DNA of 64,000 bases from Shewanella phaeophyticola (GCF_025398315.1 NZ_JAODOQ010000001.1:186001-250000); one strand, 5' to 3'; numbered from the stretch's first letter, positions 30,696-41,487 are shown. The notes: generated by a model from the letters alone, not told the origin. Made by a program: numbers and translations.

Positions 30696-30929
30696 GGTGA
30701 TGCCTCGTAATAAAGTGGTGTATAACAAATGAATTAAACATATAAATATTTTGCATGTTTAAATTGTATAAGTCCCACCTTTTTAGTCAAGTACTATTTG
30801 TGGCATTTTGTTTGGCATACATCGGGATGTGTTAAACGTCACATTGAGTAGCAGCACAATGTCATTACGAGTCTTTGTTTTGATGCGAATGGGCATGATA
30901 AACTGCGCATCCACCTGTTTGGAGCTGTT

Positions 30930-32207
30930 ATGTCTTTTGTTGAATTATCACTACACCCTTCGTTAATGACCCGTTTAGCTGAGCTTAATTATCAGCAAGC
31001 GACCCCGATCCAATTACAGGCTATTCCGGTGATTTTAAGCGGTAAAGATGTCATGGCTGGGGCGCAAACTGGCACGGGTAAAACCGCTGCTTTTGCGCTG
31101 CCTATATTGCAGTCAATCTTGAGTCAGCAATCATCAACTCAAATACATTCAACAGAAACTCAAGAAACACCACAGCGTCTTAGCAAGGTTATTCGTGCGC
31201 TTGTATTAGTACCTACACGCGAGCTGGCGCAACAAGTTCATCACAGTATTGAGCAATATGCCCAAGGCAGCGGGATTAGCAGTGTAATGGTATATGGCGG
31301 CGTGAGTATTGGCGCACAAATTCACCAGCTCAATAATGGCACTGATATTCTGGTGGCAACCCCTGGGAGATTGTTAGATTTATTACGTAAGCGGACATTG
31401 ACCTTATCGCAGTTAACGCATCTCGTGTTTGACGAAGCCGATCGCATGCTAGATATGGGCTTTAAAGACGAAATTATCGATGTACTAAAACAAGTGCCTA
31501 AAACCCGGCAAACGCTGTTGTTTTCAGCCACCTTAGACGATCGCATTTTTAGCTTTAGTAAGCGTTTATTACAGTCACCTAAAGTGATTGAAGTCGCCAA
31601 GCGTAATACTACTGCCACGAGTATTGTTGAACGCGTCTATAACCTAGACAGCAACCGAAAATGTGCCGCATTGTGTCATTTAATTAAGGTTGAAAAGTGG
31701 CAACAAACTTTGGTTTTTAGCCGAACCAAACAAGGTGCCGATGCCTTGGTGAAACAAATGAAGCACGCAGGTGTCGCCGCCGCAGCATTTCATGCTGATT
31801 TATCGCAAGTGCTGCGTGAGCAAGTGCTAAGCCAGTTTAAAAATGGCGAGCTAACCGCATTGGTGGCTACTGACGTCGCAGCGAGAGGATTAGACATTAA
31901 CGAGCTTAATTATGTTGTTAATGTGGAGTTACCGTTTCAGGTTGAAGACTATGTTCATCGCATAGGTCGTACAGGTCGTGCGGGTAATCAAGGCCAGGCA
32001 GTCACGTTACTCAGTGTTGATGACGAGCCATTACTGATTAAATTAGAAACCTTTTTAGACCGTCGCTTACCGCAACAATGGTTAACTGGGTATGAGCCAG
32101 ATTTAACTCAAATGGCTGTTACTACAAGAAAAACCACCAAGAGTGCCCTTAAACAACAAGCGCGTAAAAAAGCCTTAGGTCAACGCCCATCGCGTAATAA
32201 AAAATAA
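30930..32207 (+). CDS. rhlE: DEAD-box RNA helicase, RhlE-like
   Basis: 425 residues with every DEAD-box motif in place: Q motif (YQQATPIQLQAIP), I (AQTGTGKTAAFALP), Ia (PTRELAQQV), II (VFDEADRMLDMGF), III (FSATLDD), V (ATDVAARGLDI) and VI (HRIGRTGRAG). The order and spacing follow RhlE, which remodels RNA during ribosome assembly and with the degradosome. The C-terminus is short and basic (KKALGQRPSRNKK). The gene is monocistronic. RhlE paralogues are numerous in Shewanella, so the exact orthologue is uncertain. Confidence 0.85.
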   Translation: MSFVELSLHPSLMTRLAELNYQQATPIQLQAIPVILSGKDVMAGAQTGTGKTAAFALPILQSILSQQSSTQIHSTETQETPQRLSKVIRALVLVPTRELAQQVHHSIEQYAQGSGISSVMVYGGVSIGAQIHQLNNGTDILVATPGRLLDLLRKRTLTLSQLTHLVFDEADRMLDMGFKDEIIDVLKQVPKTRQTLLFSATLDDRIFSFSKRLLQSPKVIEVAKRNTTATSIVERVYNLDSNRKCAALCHLIKVEKWQQTLVFSRTKQGADALVKQMKHAGVAAAAFHADLSQVLREQVLSQFKNGELTALVATDVAARGLDINELNYVVNVELPFQVEDYVHRIGRTGRAGNQGQAVTLLSVDDEPLLIKLETFLDRRLPQQWLTGYEPDLTQMAVTTRKTTKSALKQQARKKALGQRPSRNKK

Positions 32208-32380
32208 TCTCTCAGCACCACTTCATATTGTGAGTGGTGTATTCGTGTATTGTCATTACCGTCTTTTAAATGCAACATTATTGTCACTTTTTTTGAACCT
32301 TGCTGTCACATTAGATGCTTATCTTAACTGTCGAATAATCATACCTACAGTTAATTTTGAGCATAGACAAGGAATACTTT

Positions 32381-34439
32381 ATGAGCAAGGCGACGTTTAA
32401 TCCAACTCGTTTTAATAAAAGCAAAAATACTCCATTTAATGAAGTCATGGACGCCCACTTATCACGCCGTAATTTTGTTAAGCGTGGTTTGGGCCTAAGC
32501 GCTATGACCGCCTTTGGTGGTTTCGGATTGAGTGCCTGTGGTTCTGATAATGATGATAACAGTACAGAAGAAACGCCAACCACACCGGAAACACCAACAC
32601 AAAGCTCTGCAGTGCTAGGCTTTGAATCTATTCCTGGCTCGTTAACTGATGCTGTCGCGATTCCTGCGGGGTATTCAGCTTATGTATTAGCACCTTGGGG
32701 CACACCGCTTAACTCAAAAGCAGCAGCATGGAAAGATGATGGTAGTAACACGGCTGAAGACCAAGCAAACTCAGTCGGTATGCATCATGATGGCATGCAT
32801 TTCTTCCCGCTTAGTGATGCCGGTGATGACGGCTTGTTGTGCATTAACCACGAGTACATTGACCAAAGTGCATTACACCCAACAGGCCCAACTTACGACA
32901 CCGATGGTAAACGCACTGTAATTGACGAGATACGTAAAGAAATCAATGCTCATGGCGTGTCAGTAGTTCGTATTAAGCTTGTTTCTGGCATGTGGCAAGT
33001 GGTTGAAAACGACAGTTATAACCGTCGTTTTACTGGCGCAACGGTAATGGATGTTGCCGGCTGCTTTAGCTTACAGCTCATACCTTGAAACGCGCTACTC
33101 GCCAGACGGCAGCCAAGCGCGCGGTACGTTAAACAACTGTGGTAATGGCTACACTCCTTGGGGTACTTATTTAACCTGCGAAGAAAACTGGCCTGGCTAC
33201 TTTGTTAACAAAGGCACACTTACAGACGAGCAAACCCGTATTGGTATCTCAACCTCTGATACACGTTATGGCTGGGATCATTTAGCGGGCGATGACGATG
33301 AACGTTTAGACGAATTTGCTCGTTTTGATGTGACGCCAAGCGGTTCCAGTGCGGCTAACGATTACCGTAACGAAGCCAATGGCCATGGTTATATTGTTGA
33401 GATAGATCCATATAACCCTAACTCTCGTGCAGTTAAGCGCACAGCATTAGGCCGTTTCCGTCATGAAGGTTGCGTGTTCGGTAAGCTTGAAGAAGGCAAA
33501 CCCATTAGTTTCTATTCTGGTCACGATTCTCGCTTTGAATACCTCTACAAGTTTGTGTCTGACGCAGTGTGGGACGCAGCAGATGCCAATAGTACTAATC
33601 GTTTAAGCGTTGGCGACAAGTACATGAATGCCGGCACTTTATATGTGGCCAAGTTTAGCGAAGATGGCGTGGGTGAATGGCTACCGTTAACCCTAGACGG
33701 TGTCACTACAGATGGCAGCACGCTTGCCAACAGTTTTGACTCACAAGCCGCAATTATCTTAAATACCGCTGGTGCTGCGGATCTTGTCGGTGCGACCCCA
33801 ATGGACCGTCCAGAATGAGCCGCGGTTGATCCATTTACAGGCACGGTTTACCTGACACTGACCAATAACAGTCGACGTACTGAAAGCACTAACCCTGCTA
33901 ATCCACGTTTAAATAACAACTTTGGTCATATTATCCGTTGGGATGAAGGCGACGCTGCCACCGAATTTAGCTGGGACATCTTTGTCTTTGGATCACCTGA
34001 TGATGGCGATGCTGAAACCAACTTATCTGGCTTAACTGATTTAAATCAGTTTGCTAGCCCAGATGGATTGGCGTTCGATGCTCGTGGTATTTTATGGGTG
34101 CAAACCGACAATGGCGCCTCTGAAGTGACTGAAGAAACTAACGACCAAATGTTAGCGATTGTGCCATCAACCATGGTAGATGACGACGGTAATCAACAAG
34201 TGGTTAGCGCCGACAACCAAACCCAACTGAAGCGTTTCTTTGTTGGTGCAAACGGTTGTGAAGTCACAGGGTTTGCGATTACCCCTGATTACACCACTAT
34301 CTTTGCTAATATCCAGCATCCAGGCAACTGGCCTTATTCAGATAAAGCAGACGAAGCTACACCTGCAGGTGTGACAGTGCGTCCACGCGCTGCCACTGTG
34401 ATTATTCGTAAAGATGATGGTGGCGCAGTGGGTGTTTAA
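32381..34439 (+). CDS. PhoX-family alkaline phosphatase (DUF839), frame broken near 33065 and stop at 33816
   Basis: About 685 residues in one gene interrupted twice. The N-terminus has a Tat signal (SRRNFVKRGLGLSAMTAFGGFGLSAC), also with a lipobox-like Cys. The rest matches PhoX: GLLCINHEYID, GTLNNCGNGYTPWGTYLTCEENW, and a C-terminal PSDGLAFDARGILWVQTDNG-type block (SPDGLAFDARGILWVQTDNG here). PhoX is a periplasmic Ca/Fe phosphatase that frees phosphate from organic esters. The frame is lost at a Gly-Pro codon pair (gccggctgcttt), and GAA-TGA-GCC at 33813 stands where the family has Glu-Trp-Ala (TGGGCC). Both are expected GGGCC/GGCCC sites. Confidence 0.88.
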
Positions 34440-34517
34440 TAGGCCGTAGGCGACTCAGAGCCAACAGCAAGATAACTCATGAGTTGCCTTAAGCGGTAAC
34501 CACTTTTAATGCTGATT

Positions 34518-34552
34518 AAAACCCTGATAGACTCGTGCTATCAGGGTTTTAT
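34518..34552 (+). terminator. Rho-independent terminator after phoX-type gene
   Basis: Stem AAAACCCTGATAG / CTATCAGGGTTTT with a seven-base loop. Confidence 0.8.
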
Positions 34553-34586
34553 TATTTATCAGCGTATTATTAAACACAGGAGCGTT

Positions 34587-34973
34587 ATGCTAAAAGGCAT
34601 TCACCATGTGGCCATCATTTGTGGCGATTATCCCCGTTCAAAAGCGTTTTACACCCAGGTATTAGGGCTTAAGATTATTGCTGAAAATTATCGTCAAGCG
34701 CGCGATTCTTACAAACTTGATTTAGCCTTGGCCGACGGCAGCCAAATAGAACTGTTTTCATTTAACGCAGCCCCGCCAAGACCGAGCTTTCCCGAAGCGC
34801 AAGGATTACGCCATTTGGCATTTAAAGTCGACGATATCAAGCAAGTGGTACAACATTTACAACAGCATGGTGTAGAGGTTGAGCCTATTCGAGTCGATGA
34901 GTACACCAATAAGCATTACACTTTTTTCTGCGATCCTGACGGCTTGCCACTCGAGTTATATCAAACAGCTTAG
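34587..34973 (+). CDS. VOC-family protein, YaeR/GloA2-like
   Basis: 128 residues from ATG 34587, chosen because AGGAGCGTT precedes it and because the family begins LKGIHHVAIICGDYPRSKAFY. Metal ligands are the His in HHVAII, Glu in IELFSF, His in LRHLAF and Glu in LPLELY, the four-ligand set of the glyoxalase/VOC fold. The protein closely follows E. coli YaeR (GloA2), whose substrate is not established. The earlier in-frame start lies inside a terminator and is rejected. Confidence 0.85.
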   Translation: MLKGIHHVAIICGDYPRSKAFYTQVLGLKIIAENYRQARDSYKLDLALADGSQIELFSFNAAPPRPSFPEAQGLRHLAFKVDDIKQVVQHLQQHGVEVEPIRVDEYTNKHYTFFCDPDGLPLELYQTA

Positions 34974-35029
34974 CAGGCTTTCTCCCAACGTTACCGCTCA
35001 ACTTCTTACTCTTTCATTGCGCTTGTACT

Positions 35030-35059
35030 CACGCTGCCTAAGCCATTATTGGCAGCGTG
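35030..35059 (+). terminator. Hairpin after the VOC gene
   Basis: Stem CACGCTGCC / GGCAGCGTG; the T tract is weak (GCTTAGGTTATTTT), so it may be a weak terminator. Confidence 0.5.
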
Positions 35060-35151
35060 CTTAGGTTATTTTGTGTCAATGTTGCCTTTACCTTGTTGTT
35101 AATTGTCATCTAATGAAGCGCAAATACGCACAATAAATTACAATCTTTACA

Positions 35152-35173
35152 CAAATGATAATGATTTGTATTT
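35152..35173 (+). promoter_or_regulatory. Fur box upstream of the TonB receptor
   Basis: AATGATAATGATTTGTATT lies about 85 bases upstream of the receptor gene and matches the GATAATGAT-type Fur operator repeats. It implies iron-repressed transcription of the receptor and probably of the hydroxylase downstream. Confidence 0.75.
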
Positions 35174-35255
35174 GTGATCTTTGTTGTGTTTATGTAGAGT
35201 ACGTCACATAAACGAACTTTCATAAAAGCTAATTAATAATAGGATGATGTTAGAT

Positions 35256-37567
35256 ATGAAATCGAACAGTTACAGTAAGTTGTCATTAGGTGCACAGGCT
35301 GTTGCCGCCGCATTAGTGTTTGGCAGCCCAGCAGTTTATGCCGCTGACACTCAAAATGAAACTTGCGATAAGGACATTTTAGCCAACTGTAAGCCAGCAG
35401 AAACTGACGAGTCTATCGAGCGCATTCGTGTACATGGTGTGCAAAATTCGGTTTACATGTTTAACAGTTCGGCCGACAAACGCCGTCTTGCAGAGTTAGT
35501 TGATACCCCACAAGTTATTACGGTATTAACTCAAGACCAAATTCAAGAATCAGGCAACACTGACTTAAAAGACATCTTATCAGCTCAGGCGGGTGTAACC
35601 TTAGGCACTGGTGAAAACGGTAATGCGTTTGGCGATCGTTATATTATTCGTGGCCACGAAGCGCGCAGCGACGTGTTTGTTGATGGCTTGCGCGATCCTG
35701 GCATGACAACCCGTGAAAGTTTTGCCACTGAGCGTGTTGAAATTACCAAAGGCCAAGTTCAACCTTTGCTGGCCGTGGTTCATCAGGTGGTGCCATTAAC
35801 AGCGTCACTAAAAAAGCGTCGGTAGCCTATGACTTTGGCCGTGTGGATTTAGGCATTGGCACTGACGATCACAGCCGTATCACCATTGACTACAATTTAC
35901 CGCTGTCTGATAAAGCCGCAGTACGCTTAAACGGTTTAACTGCAGAAGAAGATAAGCCAGGCCGCGAAGGCATTAGCAGCAAACGCCAAGGTGTACAGTT
36001 ATCGGGTGTGTATGAAACCACAGATGCACTCACATTCACCGCAGACGTTTACCACTTAAATGCTGAAGACGTACCAGATTTAGGCAGTTACTTTGATCAA
36101 GATACCCGTAAGCCATTAGAAGATATTCCAGTCTATGCGCAAGACGGTGACTTTTTAGACTCAGAGGTGACCACCTTTACCCTGCGAACAGAATACGAGC
36201 TTAATAGTGACATTACCCTGTATAACGCCACTCGTGTTGGTCATACCGAAAACGGCTACATAACTACCGGTATGAGTGGCACAACTCGCGCCGATACCGA
36301 TGCAACCGCGCCAGGCGAAGATACTTTAAGACTCAGTACTCACCAGGGTAATCAAGATGTAGATTACTTTAGCACCCAGTTTAATTTATTCTGGAACACC
36401 AAAATCTTTGGTTTTAACAACAAGCTAGTGTTTGGTTTGGAATACACAGACGAAAACGTTGATAACGGTGTGTATAACATTACCAACAACAATCCAACGA
36501 ACTGTTCTATAGATGGTCGCCGTGGCGTGTCTGAGTCTTATTGTATTATCGATGGCGATGGTAATACCGTTGATAATATCAGCCAGCTTATGGGCTACAC
36601 CTATGTAAAAGGCGAGTCAGATGCCATCTTCGACATCCAAACAGTCGCGGCATACATGATGGACAACGTTGAACTGACTGAGCAACTGTCAATGTTTTAT
36701 GGTTTAAGACTCGACAGCTTTGATTACAGTAACCAAACTAGCGATACCTTATATGAATATTCAGACACCATGTATAACTTTAACTTCGGTTTAGTTTACG
36801 ACCTGTCTGAAGACGCTAATATTTATGCTAACTACAGCACCGCTACCAACATCAATGGTGGCGAGTCTGACTTAGGCGGCAACTGTGGTTATGGCGGTGT
36901 ATGTGGTACTGAAGAGCAAGCCAGTGAAGCCGATGCTGAAATCGTTGAAAACATTGAGCTTGGCACCAAGTGGATGTTATTTGACGATAAAATGATGTTC
37001 TCAGCGTCTATTTTCCAAATCACAAAAAGTGATGTAATGGAAAGTGTAGGCGACGACAATTACTCAACACTAGGTACCTTAAACACCGGTGAAAACCGAG
37101 TTAAAGGGATTGAGTTTGGCATGGTCGGTAATATTACAGACAAACTGAGCATACAATTTTCAGCGGCTAAAATGGATTCCGAAATATTGGATTCTTACGA
37201 CCCAGCAAACATTGGCTTAGCGTTAAGTAACTTTGCAGATGAAAGCGCGTATTTACAACTGCGTTATCAGCTAACTGAATCATTCGTCATCGGTGGTAGC
37301 TATACATATCAAAGCGAGATGTATGGTGGACAACCCGATACTGCAGCAGGTTACGATACCACCAATGAGCGTTACAGCATTGTGGTACCTAACTACCAAG
37401 TGGTTGATTTATTTGCGAGCTACAATGCAACTGAAGCCTTAACATTCCGCTTAAATGTGGGTAACGTAATGGACGAAGAGTATTGGACGGCAGCATACCG
37501 TTCGGGGGCATTTATGTACCTAGGAGATGCGCGTAATTCAAGACTGTCGATGACATACGAATTTTAA
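35256..37567 (+). CDS. TonB-dependent siderophore receptor (Fiu-like), frame broken near 35755
   Basis: About 770 residues. A signal peptide ends at VYAAD, then the plug domain (VDTPQVITVLTQDQIQESGNTDLKDILSAQAGVTLGTGENGN) and a 22-strand barrel ending in the outer-membrane sorting signal RLSMTYEF. The plug YIIRGHEARSDVFVDGLRD is typical of catecholate receptors such as Fiu. The frame is lost at aaaggccaag, where aaaGGGCCaag gives KGPSSTFAGRGSSGGAIN; one G is missing. ATG 35256 fits the AGGA best. The Fur box upstream and the PiuC-type gene downstream form the classical iron-uptake pair. Confidence 0.9.
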
Positions 37568-37616
37568 GCCGTTGTTCACAATAAACGGTTAACCATTGAT
37601 TAGTTAACCATTAACT

Positions 37617-37651
37617 CCAACGCTTAACCTCTCGTTAAGCGTTGGTTTTTT
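37617..37651 (+). terminator. Terminator between the receptor and the hydroxylase gene
   Basis: Stem CCAACGCTTAAC / GTTAAGCGTTGG followed by T6. Readthrough or a second promoter would be needed for co-expression of the hydroxylase. Confidence 0.8.
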
Positions 37652-37675
37652 GGTTTTAGAAAACAGGAAATAAGC

Positions 37676-38356
37676 ATGGTTGTTATAGAAAAAGTGCTCA
37701 GTAAAGAGCAAGTCAGCGCTTATCGTCAGCAGCTTGCACAATGTCCCTGGGGCGACGGTCGTCAAACTGCAATGGGTATGGCTGCGTCTGTTAAACAAAA
37801 TCATCAAGCCGATGCGCAAGACGCCAATGTGCAGCAACTGGCCAACCAGTTATTAGCACGTATTGGTGATACGCCTAAAATCGTTTCCGCGGCATTACCG
37901 CATAAAATTTTCCCACCGTGTTTTAACCGCTACAGCGAAACCGAAGAATATGGCTACCATGTCGACGCCGCAATTATGCGTATTCCACATACCAGTGAGG
38001 TGATCCGCAGCGACGTGTCGATGACGGTGTTTTTAAGCGAGCCAGAAGAATACGACGGCGGTGAATTGGTTATCTCTACTGAATTTGGTCAGCAACAAAT
38101 TAAATTGCCAGCCGGATATGCAGTGGTGTATCCATCAAGCAGTTTACATAAAGTTACCGCGGTCACTCGCGGCCAGCGTGTTGCTGCTATTACCTGGATG
38201 CAAAGCATGGTGGCAGATACAAACTTACGCCAAACCTTGTATCAACTTGACCAAAGTATCCAAAAACTGATTAACGCCAACAAAACCGATCGCGCCGAAC
38301 TCGACAATTTACACAATGTGTATCACAACTTAATTCGGCAATTTACCCAGCTATAA
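37676..38356 (+). CDS. PKHD-type Fe(II)/2-oxoglutarate hydroxylase (PiuC/YbiX family)
   Basis: 226 residues. The double-stranded beta-helix core has the iron triad in GYHVDAAIM (His98, Asp100) and SSLHKVTAVTRGQRVAAITW (His and the 2-oxoglutarate Arg). Homologues (PiuC, YbiX) lie beside Fiu-type receptors and are iron-repressed; the substrate is unknown. The start ATG 37676 follows CAGGAAATAAGC. The linkage with the receptor supports a role in iron or siderophore metabolism. Confidence 0.9.
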   Translation: MVVIEKVLSKEQVSAYRQQLAQCPWGDGRQTAMGMAASVKQNHQADAQDANVQQLANQLLARIGDTPKIVSAALPHKIFPPCFNRYSETEEYGYHVDAAIMRIPHTSEVIRSDVSMTVFLSEPEEYDGGELVISTEFGQQQIKLPAGYAVVYPSSSLHKVTAVTRGQRVAAITWMQSMVADTNLRQTLYQLDQSIQKLINANKTDRAELDNLHNVYHNLIRQFTQL

Positions 38357-38364
38357 TACGACAA

Positions 38365-38397
38365 AAAGGGCGTATATTTTGTCAATATACGCCCTTT
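38365..38397. terminator. Bidirectional terminator
   Basis: Perfect 14-bp stem AAAGGGCGTATATT / AATATACGCCCTTT between the convergent hydroxylase and nrfD genes. Confidence 0.9.
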
Positions 38398-38427
38398 GAG
38401 CTTGTTGAATTTATTGTTTTTAATGTA

Positions 38428-39369
38428 TTAGCTTACCGTCATCTGCCCGGTGTAAAGAATAAAGTTACGCAGTAAAATCACCCCAAGTAAACTTAAACAC
38501 GCCGTACCGGCCACGTATGAAAACTTACGTTTTGAGGTGGCAGTCATAAACAGGTTCATGGCTAAAGGTGCAGATAATCCCAACCCCATAATACCGAACC
38601 AAAATACCCATCCCCAAAATCCTTCACCAATGGCAGTAAAGGCAGCCATTTTACTTTGGCCTCCACTGAGAATAAGCCCTGCAAAGAAAGTGAACACCAG
38701 AAATATCTCACCTAAAATCAATGGTATTTCTACTTTATGAATAAATTGAACTTCTTTACCCGTAGGATTACCTTTAAGTAACACGCCACCGAGCAATGCT
38801 GATGCAGCGCCTGACGATAAGCCAGATGCTAAAAACAGTAATGGCAACACCGGATTATTTAACATCGGAAACCGAGGCTGAGCAGAGAGTAAAAAGCCTG
38901 TGTAAGCGCCTAATGCCACGGAAAATATAATCAGTAATCCGGTCACACTGGCCTCATAAGTGGCTAATTTTTCACTGAGCTTAGTGATAAATGCAAACCG
39001 TGGTCGACACCAGTCTTCAATAGGCTTACGAAAGGTGATGGCTATCCAGGCATACATAAAGACTTGGTAAATCATCAGCACCACAACCCCTAAGGACATC
39101 ACCGAGGTTGGGTTGTAAAAAACTAATATTTTCCAAAATTCAAAGGGCTTGGTTAAGTCGAGCACCAAAATCCCTAGCCCTGCTAACACCGCAATAGGAG
39201 CTACAATACAAGCTGCCTGCACAAAACCAGACCGATAAGCTTGGTCTTTAAGGCACGCATGCTTTAACAGCACAGCAAAAAACATCGCCCCAGCAGACAC
39301 CCCAGCCAAAAACAGATAAATGGCAATCGGCCAATGCCAGACTAACGAGTCAAAGTGGAAGGCACTCAT
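38428..39369 (-). CDS. nrfD: NrfD-type membrane quinol oxidoreductase subunit
   Basis: 313 residues with eight predicted TM helices. The opening FDSLVWHWPIAIYLFLAGVSAGAMFFAVLLK is diagnostic of NrfD/PsrC proteins, which oxidise menaquinol and pass electrons to an NrfC-type ferredoxin. It overlaps nrfC by four bases (ATGA type), so translation is coupled. In E. coli the complex feeds NrfA through NrfB. No nrfA lies in this cluster, so the terminal reductase must be encoded elsewhere. Confidence 0.9.
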   Translation of the reverse strand: MSAFHFDSLVWHWPIAIYLFLAGVSAGAMFFAVLLKHACLKDQAYRSGFVQAACIVAPIAVLAGLGILVLDLTKPFEFWKILVFYNPTSVMSLGVVVLMIYQVFMYAWIAITFRKPIEDWCRPRFAFITKLSEKLATYEASVTGLLIIFSVALGAYTGFLLSAQPRFPMLNNPVLPLLFLASGLSSGAASALLGGVLLKGNPTGKEVQFIHKVEIPLILGEIFLVFTFFAGLILSGGQSKMAAFTAIGEGFWGWVFWFGIMGLGLSAPLAMNLFMTATSKRKFSYVAGTACLSLLGVILLRNFILYTGQMTVS

Positions 39370-40046
39370 AATGTAATCTCCCCTGGTTTGGCGGTAATTC
39401 TAAACAGTTTAGGGCGGGTGCCTAAATCTTGTTTGTTTCGTTGGGTCGAATTAGCTTTTAAGGTCGCAACTATTAACGAGTCGGGATCTTTAAGGTTACC
39501 AAACACTAACGCATTGGTTGGGCAAGCTTCGACACAGGCAGGCTGTTTACCTTGTTTTAGATTAGTCTCTTTGCAAAAATCGCACTTGTCGGCCGCTTTT
39601 GTCACCGGATTGATAAAACGAATTTCATAAGGGCAAGCTAAAAGGCAATATTGGCAACCAACGCATTTATCGGCGTGCACCGACACAATCCCGGTTTTTT
39701 TATCAATATAAGCGGCACCTGTTGGGCACACATTCACACAAGGCGCGTCTTCACAATGCTCGCAAGAGTGGCGGGTAAAGTGGTAATACTGATTTGGATA
39801 CTCGCCATAAGAGCCTTTCCTTTCGATGCTTAAACGGGTTACGCCTTCTGGTACATGGTTGGTTTCACGGCATGCTTCAACACAGGCATTACAGCCAATG
39901 CATTTGGTTTCATCGTGAACGATGGCGTACTTTATGGCTTGTTCAGTTTCAGCATCTGTGGTGCCATTGACCGCGAAAGGCGATACCGACACTCCCGCCA
40001 CTAATGCACAGGTTCTCCTAAGGAAATCTCTTCTTGAATTTTCCAT
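39366..40046 (-). CDS. nrfC: NrfC-type periplasmic four-cluster ferredoxin
   Basis: 226 residues. A Tat-like signal (RRDFLRRTCALVAGVSVSPFAVNG) exports the folded protein. Sixteen cysteines are arranged as four 4Fe-4S groups: CIGCNACVEAC, CEHCEDAPCVNVCP, CVGCQYCLLACP and CDFC with CVEACP. It carries electrons between NrfD and NrfB. It is six bases downstream of nrfB and overlaps nrfD. AGAGGTAATAAATT supports the start. Confidence 0.93.
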   Translation of the reverse strand: MENSRRDFLRRTCALVAGVSVSPFAVNGTTDAETEQAIKYAIVHDETKCIGCNACVEACRETNHVPEGVTRLSIERKGSYGEYPNQYYHFTRHSCEHCEDAPCVNVCPTGAAYIDKKTGIVSVHADKCVGCQYCLLACPYEIRFINPVTKAADKCDFCKETNLKQGKQPACVEACPTNALVFGNLKDPDSLIVATLKANSTQRNKQDLGTRPKLFRITAKPGEITL

Positions 40047-40052
40047 AATTTA

Positions 40053-40517
40053 TTACCTCTGCACACTATGACAACGCTGGCATTCATCACTACGTTGTTT
40101 GGTTGTTAAGGTCATTATTCTGTCAGTTTGTGGATGCAATTGATGGCATGCACTGCACGCAACTTTTTGCGCATGCACATTATGAGTCCACTCAGTATCG
40201 GCTAACTTTTTAGGGATATGGCATGTTAAGCAAACATTGTTTTGGGTCGCAACCGCAAGGTTACTGTCGGCTGAAAACACCATTAAATCATTCGGTTTTT
40301 TAGGGTGATTACCTTTTTCACCATGACAAGAACTGCAGCTTAAATTAAGCTCATCGAGGGCGTGATGTCCCTGCATTTTGCCATTGCGTTTATGGCATTT
40401 CATGCACGAGTCATTGTTAATTTGCTCAGTAGAGTCATTGCAATGTGCTTGCTGACTCATAAGGGCAAGCGATAATACACTTGCACTTAACATCAGTAGC
40501 CAGTTTATACGGGACAT
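40053..40517 (-). CDS. nrfB: NrfB-type pentaheme cytochrome c
   Basis: 154 residues with a Sec signal cut near QQAHC and exactly five heme-binding CxxCH motifs (CMKCH, CSSCH, CLTCH, CSACH, CQRCH), the count of NrfB. It shuttles electrons in the periplasm from NrfC/D to a terminal reductase such as the nitrite reductase NrfA. It is the first gene of the nrfBCD unit. Shewanella usually uses CymA for NrfA, so this gives an alternative quinol route. Confidence 0.88.
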   Translation of the reverse strand: MSRINWLLMLSASVLSLALMSQQAHCNDSTEQINNDSCMKCHKRNGKMQGHHALDELNLSCSSCHGEKGNHPKKPNDLMVFSADSNLAVATQNNVCLTCHIPKKLADTEWTHNVHAQKVACSACHQLHPQTDRIMTLTTKQRSDECQRCHSVQR

Positions 40518-40553
40518 AGCCAGTCCTCTCTACAATGGTTTATTACAGAAAAT

Positions 40554-40584
40554 GTCGGGTGAGAGGGGTAAGCTGCCACCCGAC
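40554..40584 (-). other. Stem-loop between the DUF2726-like gene and nrfB
   Basis: GTCGGGTG pairs with CACCCGAC around a 15-base loop. In the leftward transcript the stem is followed by ATTTTCTG, so it may act as an attenuator or processing site between the two genes, not as a strong terminator. Confidence 0.45.
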
Positions 40585-40591
40585 AGGGCTT

Positions 40592-41056
40592 TCACGCAGG
40601 TAACACGCCTTGTAACATCTGCACGTCATAAGGTTTGCCTCGCGCCATTTCAACCAATTTCACATTGAATTTCTCGAATAAACTTTTCGCGTTAGCGTCA
40701 TCTTCTTTACTGAAATCAGAGATAATCAGTTTCACTTCAGATGAGTCATGGTCTATGACTACGTAATCGAGTTTCGTGTGGTTTTCGGCTGCGGTGTGGG
40801 CATCCATTTCAAACACATTGTCCATGGGGACATTGCAGCAAACGTCGTACTTTCCTCCCACCATTGCTTGTAGTGATTTCATAAAATCAAAGCTTTGGGT
40901 GTCAAAAAGCGTTTTTTTGAACGTGATAGGGTGCTCTTCGTGATCTGTTTTGAAGAACTTAATACATGTCATAATAAACATGACAATGATAAAAGGCACT
41001 GCAATAAACAGAACAGAGTACACAAACGCATAACTTAAAAAGACTGAAGTAAACAT
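40592..41056 (-). CDS. Membrane-anchored DUF2726-like protein
   Basis: 154 residues. One N-terminal helix (about 8-32, VYSVLFIAVPFIIVMFIMT) anchors a cytoplasmic domain. The domain's FMKSLQAMVGGKYDVCCNVPMDNVFEM and LDYVVIDHDSSEVKLIISDFSKED fit the DUF2726 fold, distantly related to restriction-endonuclease-like domains, but the catalytic Glu/Asp pattern looks degenerate. GGGAGGTATAT supports the start. It is the first gene of the leftward nrfBCD cluster and lies under an FNR-type box, so it may be expressed in anoxia. Function unknown. Confidence 0.55.
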   Translation of the reverse strand: MFTSVFLSYAFVYSVLFIAVPFIIVMFIMTCIKFFKTDHEEHPITFKKTLFDTQSFDFMKSLQAMVGGKYDVCCNVPMDNVFEMDAHTAAENHTKLDYVVIDHDSSEVKLIISDFSKEDDANAKSLFEKFNVKLVEMARGKPYDVQMLQGVLPA

Positions 41057-41149
41057 ATATACCTCCCAAACGCATTTTAAAATTATTTTTTAAAACCATC
41101 TTTTGTCGTAGATGCACTATCAATACTATGCCTGATGTGGTCGATTTAA

Positions 41150-41163
41150 TTGATCTTAATCAA
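41150..41163. promoter_or_regulatory. FNR/EtrA-type binding site
   Basis: TTGATCTTAATCAA is an exact match to the FNR consensus TTGAT-N4-ATCAA. It lies about 95 bases upstream of the DUF2726-like gene that leads the nrfBCD unit and 325 bases from the divergent lysR gene. It implies anaerobic control by FNR (EtrA) or CRP, which can use related sites in Shewanella. Confidence 0.7.
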
Positions 41164-41487
41164 TAAATCACAATGAGTTGCTGATTGTTGGTGAGAGTTT
41201 AGGGTTGGCTCTAATTCACTGTTTTTATCTTTTTGTTTTAGGTTTTTGGGTAATAAATAAAGCATTAATGAGTAATGCTAGTTATGCAATTATGGTTAGT
41301 TAAAATCTATTTTGCTCAAATAGGGATTACGTAAATTGTAATTCGTGATTGTCTGTGGGGTTTAGATATTTAGCTTTGTGAATTTAATGATCTAGATTAA
41401 ACAAAAGGCAAATAATTAAAATATCGTTATCATATCTTTGATATTTGGTTAATATTACAGGTTGCATTGGCAACAGGAGACATTGAT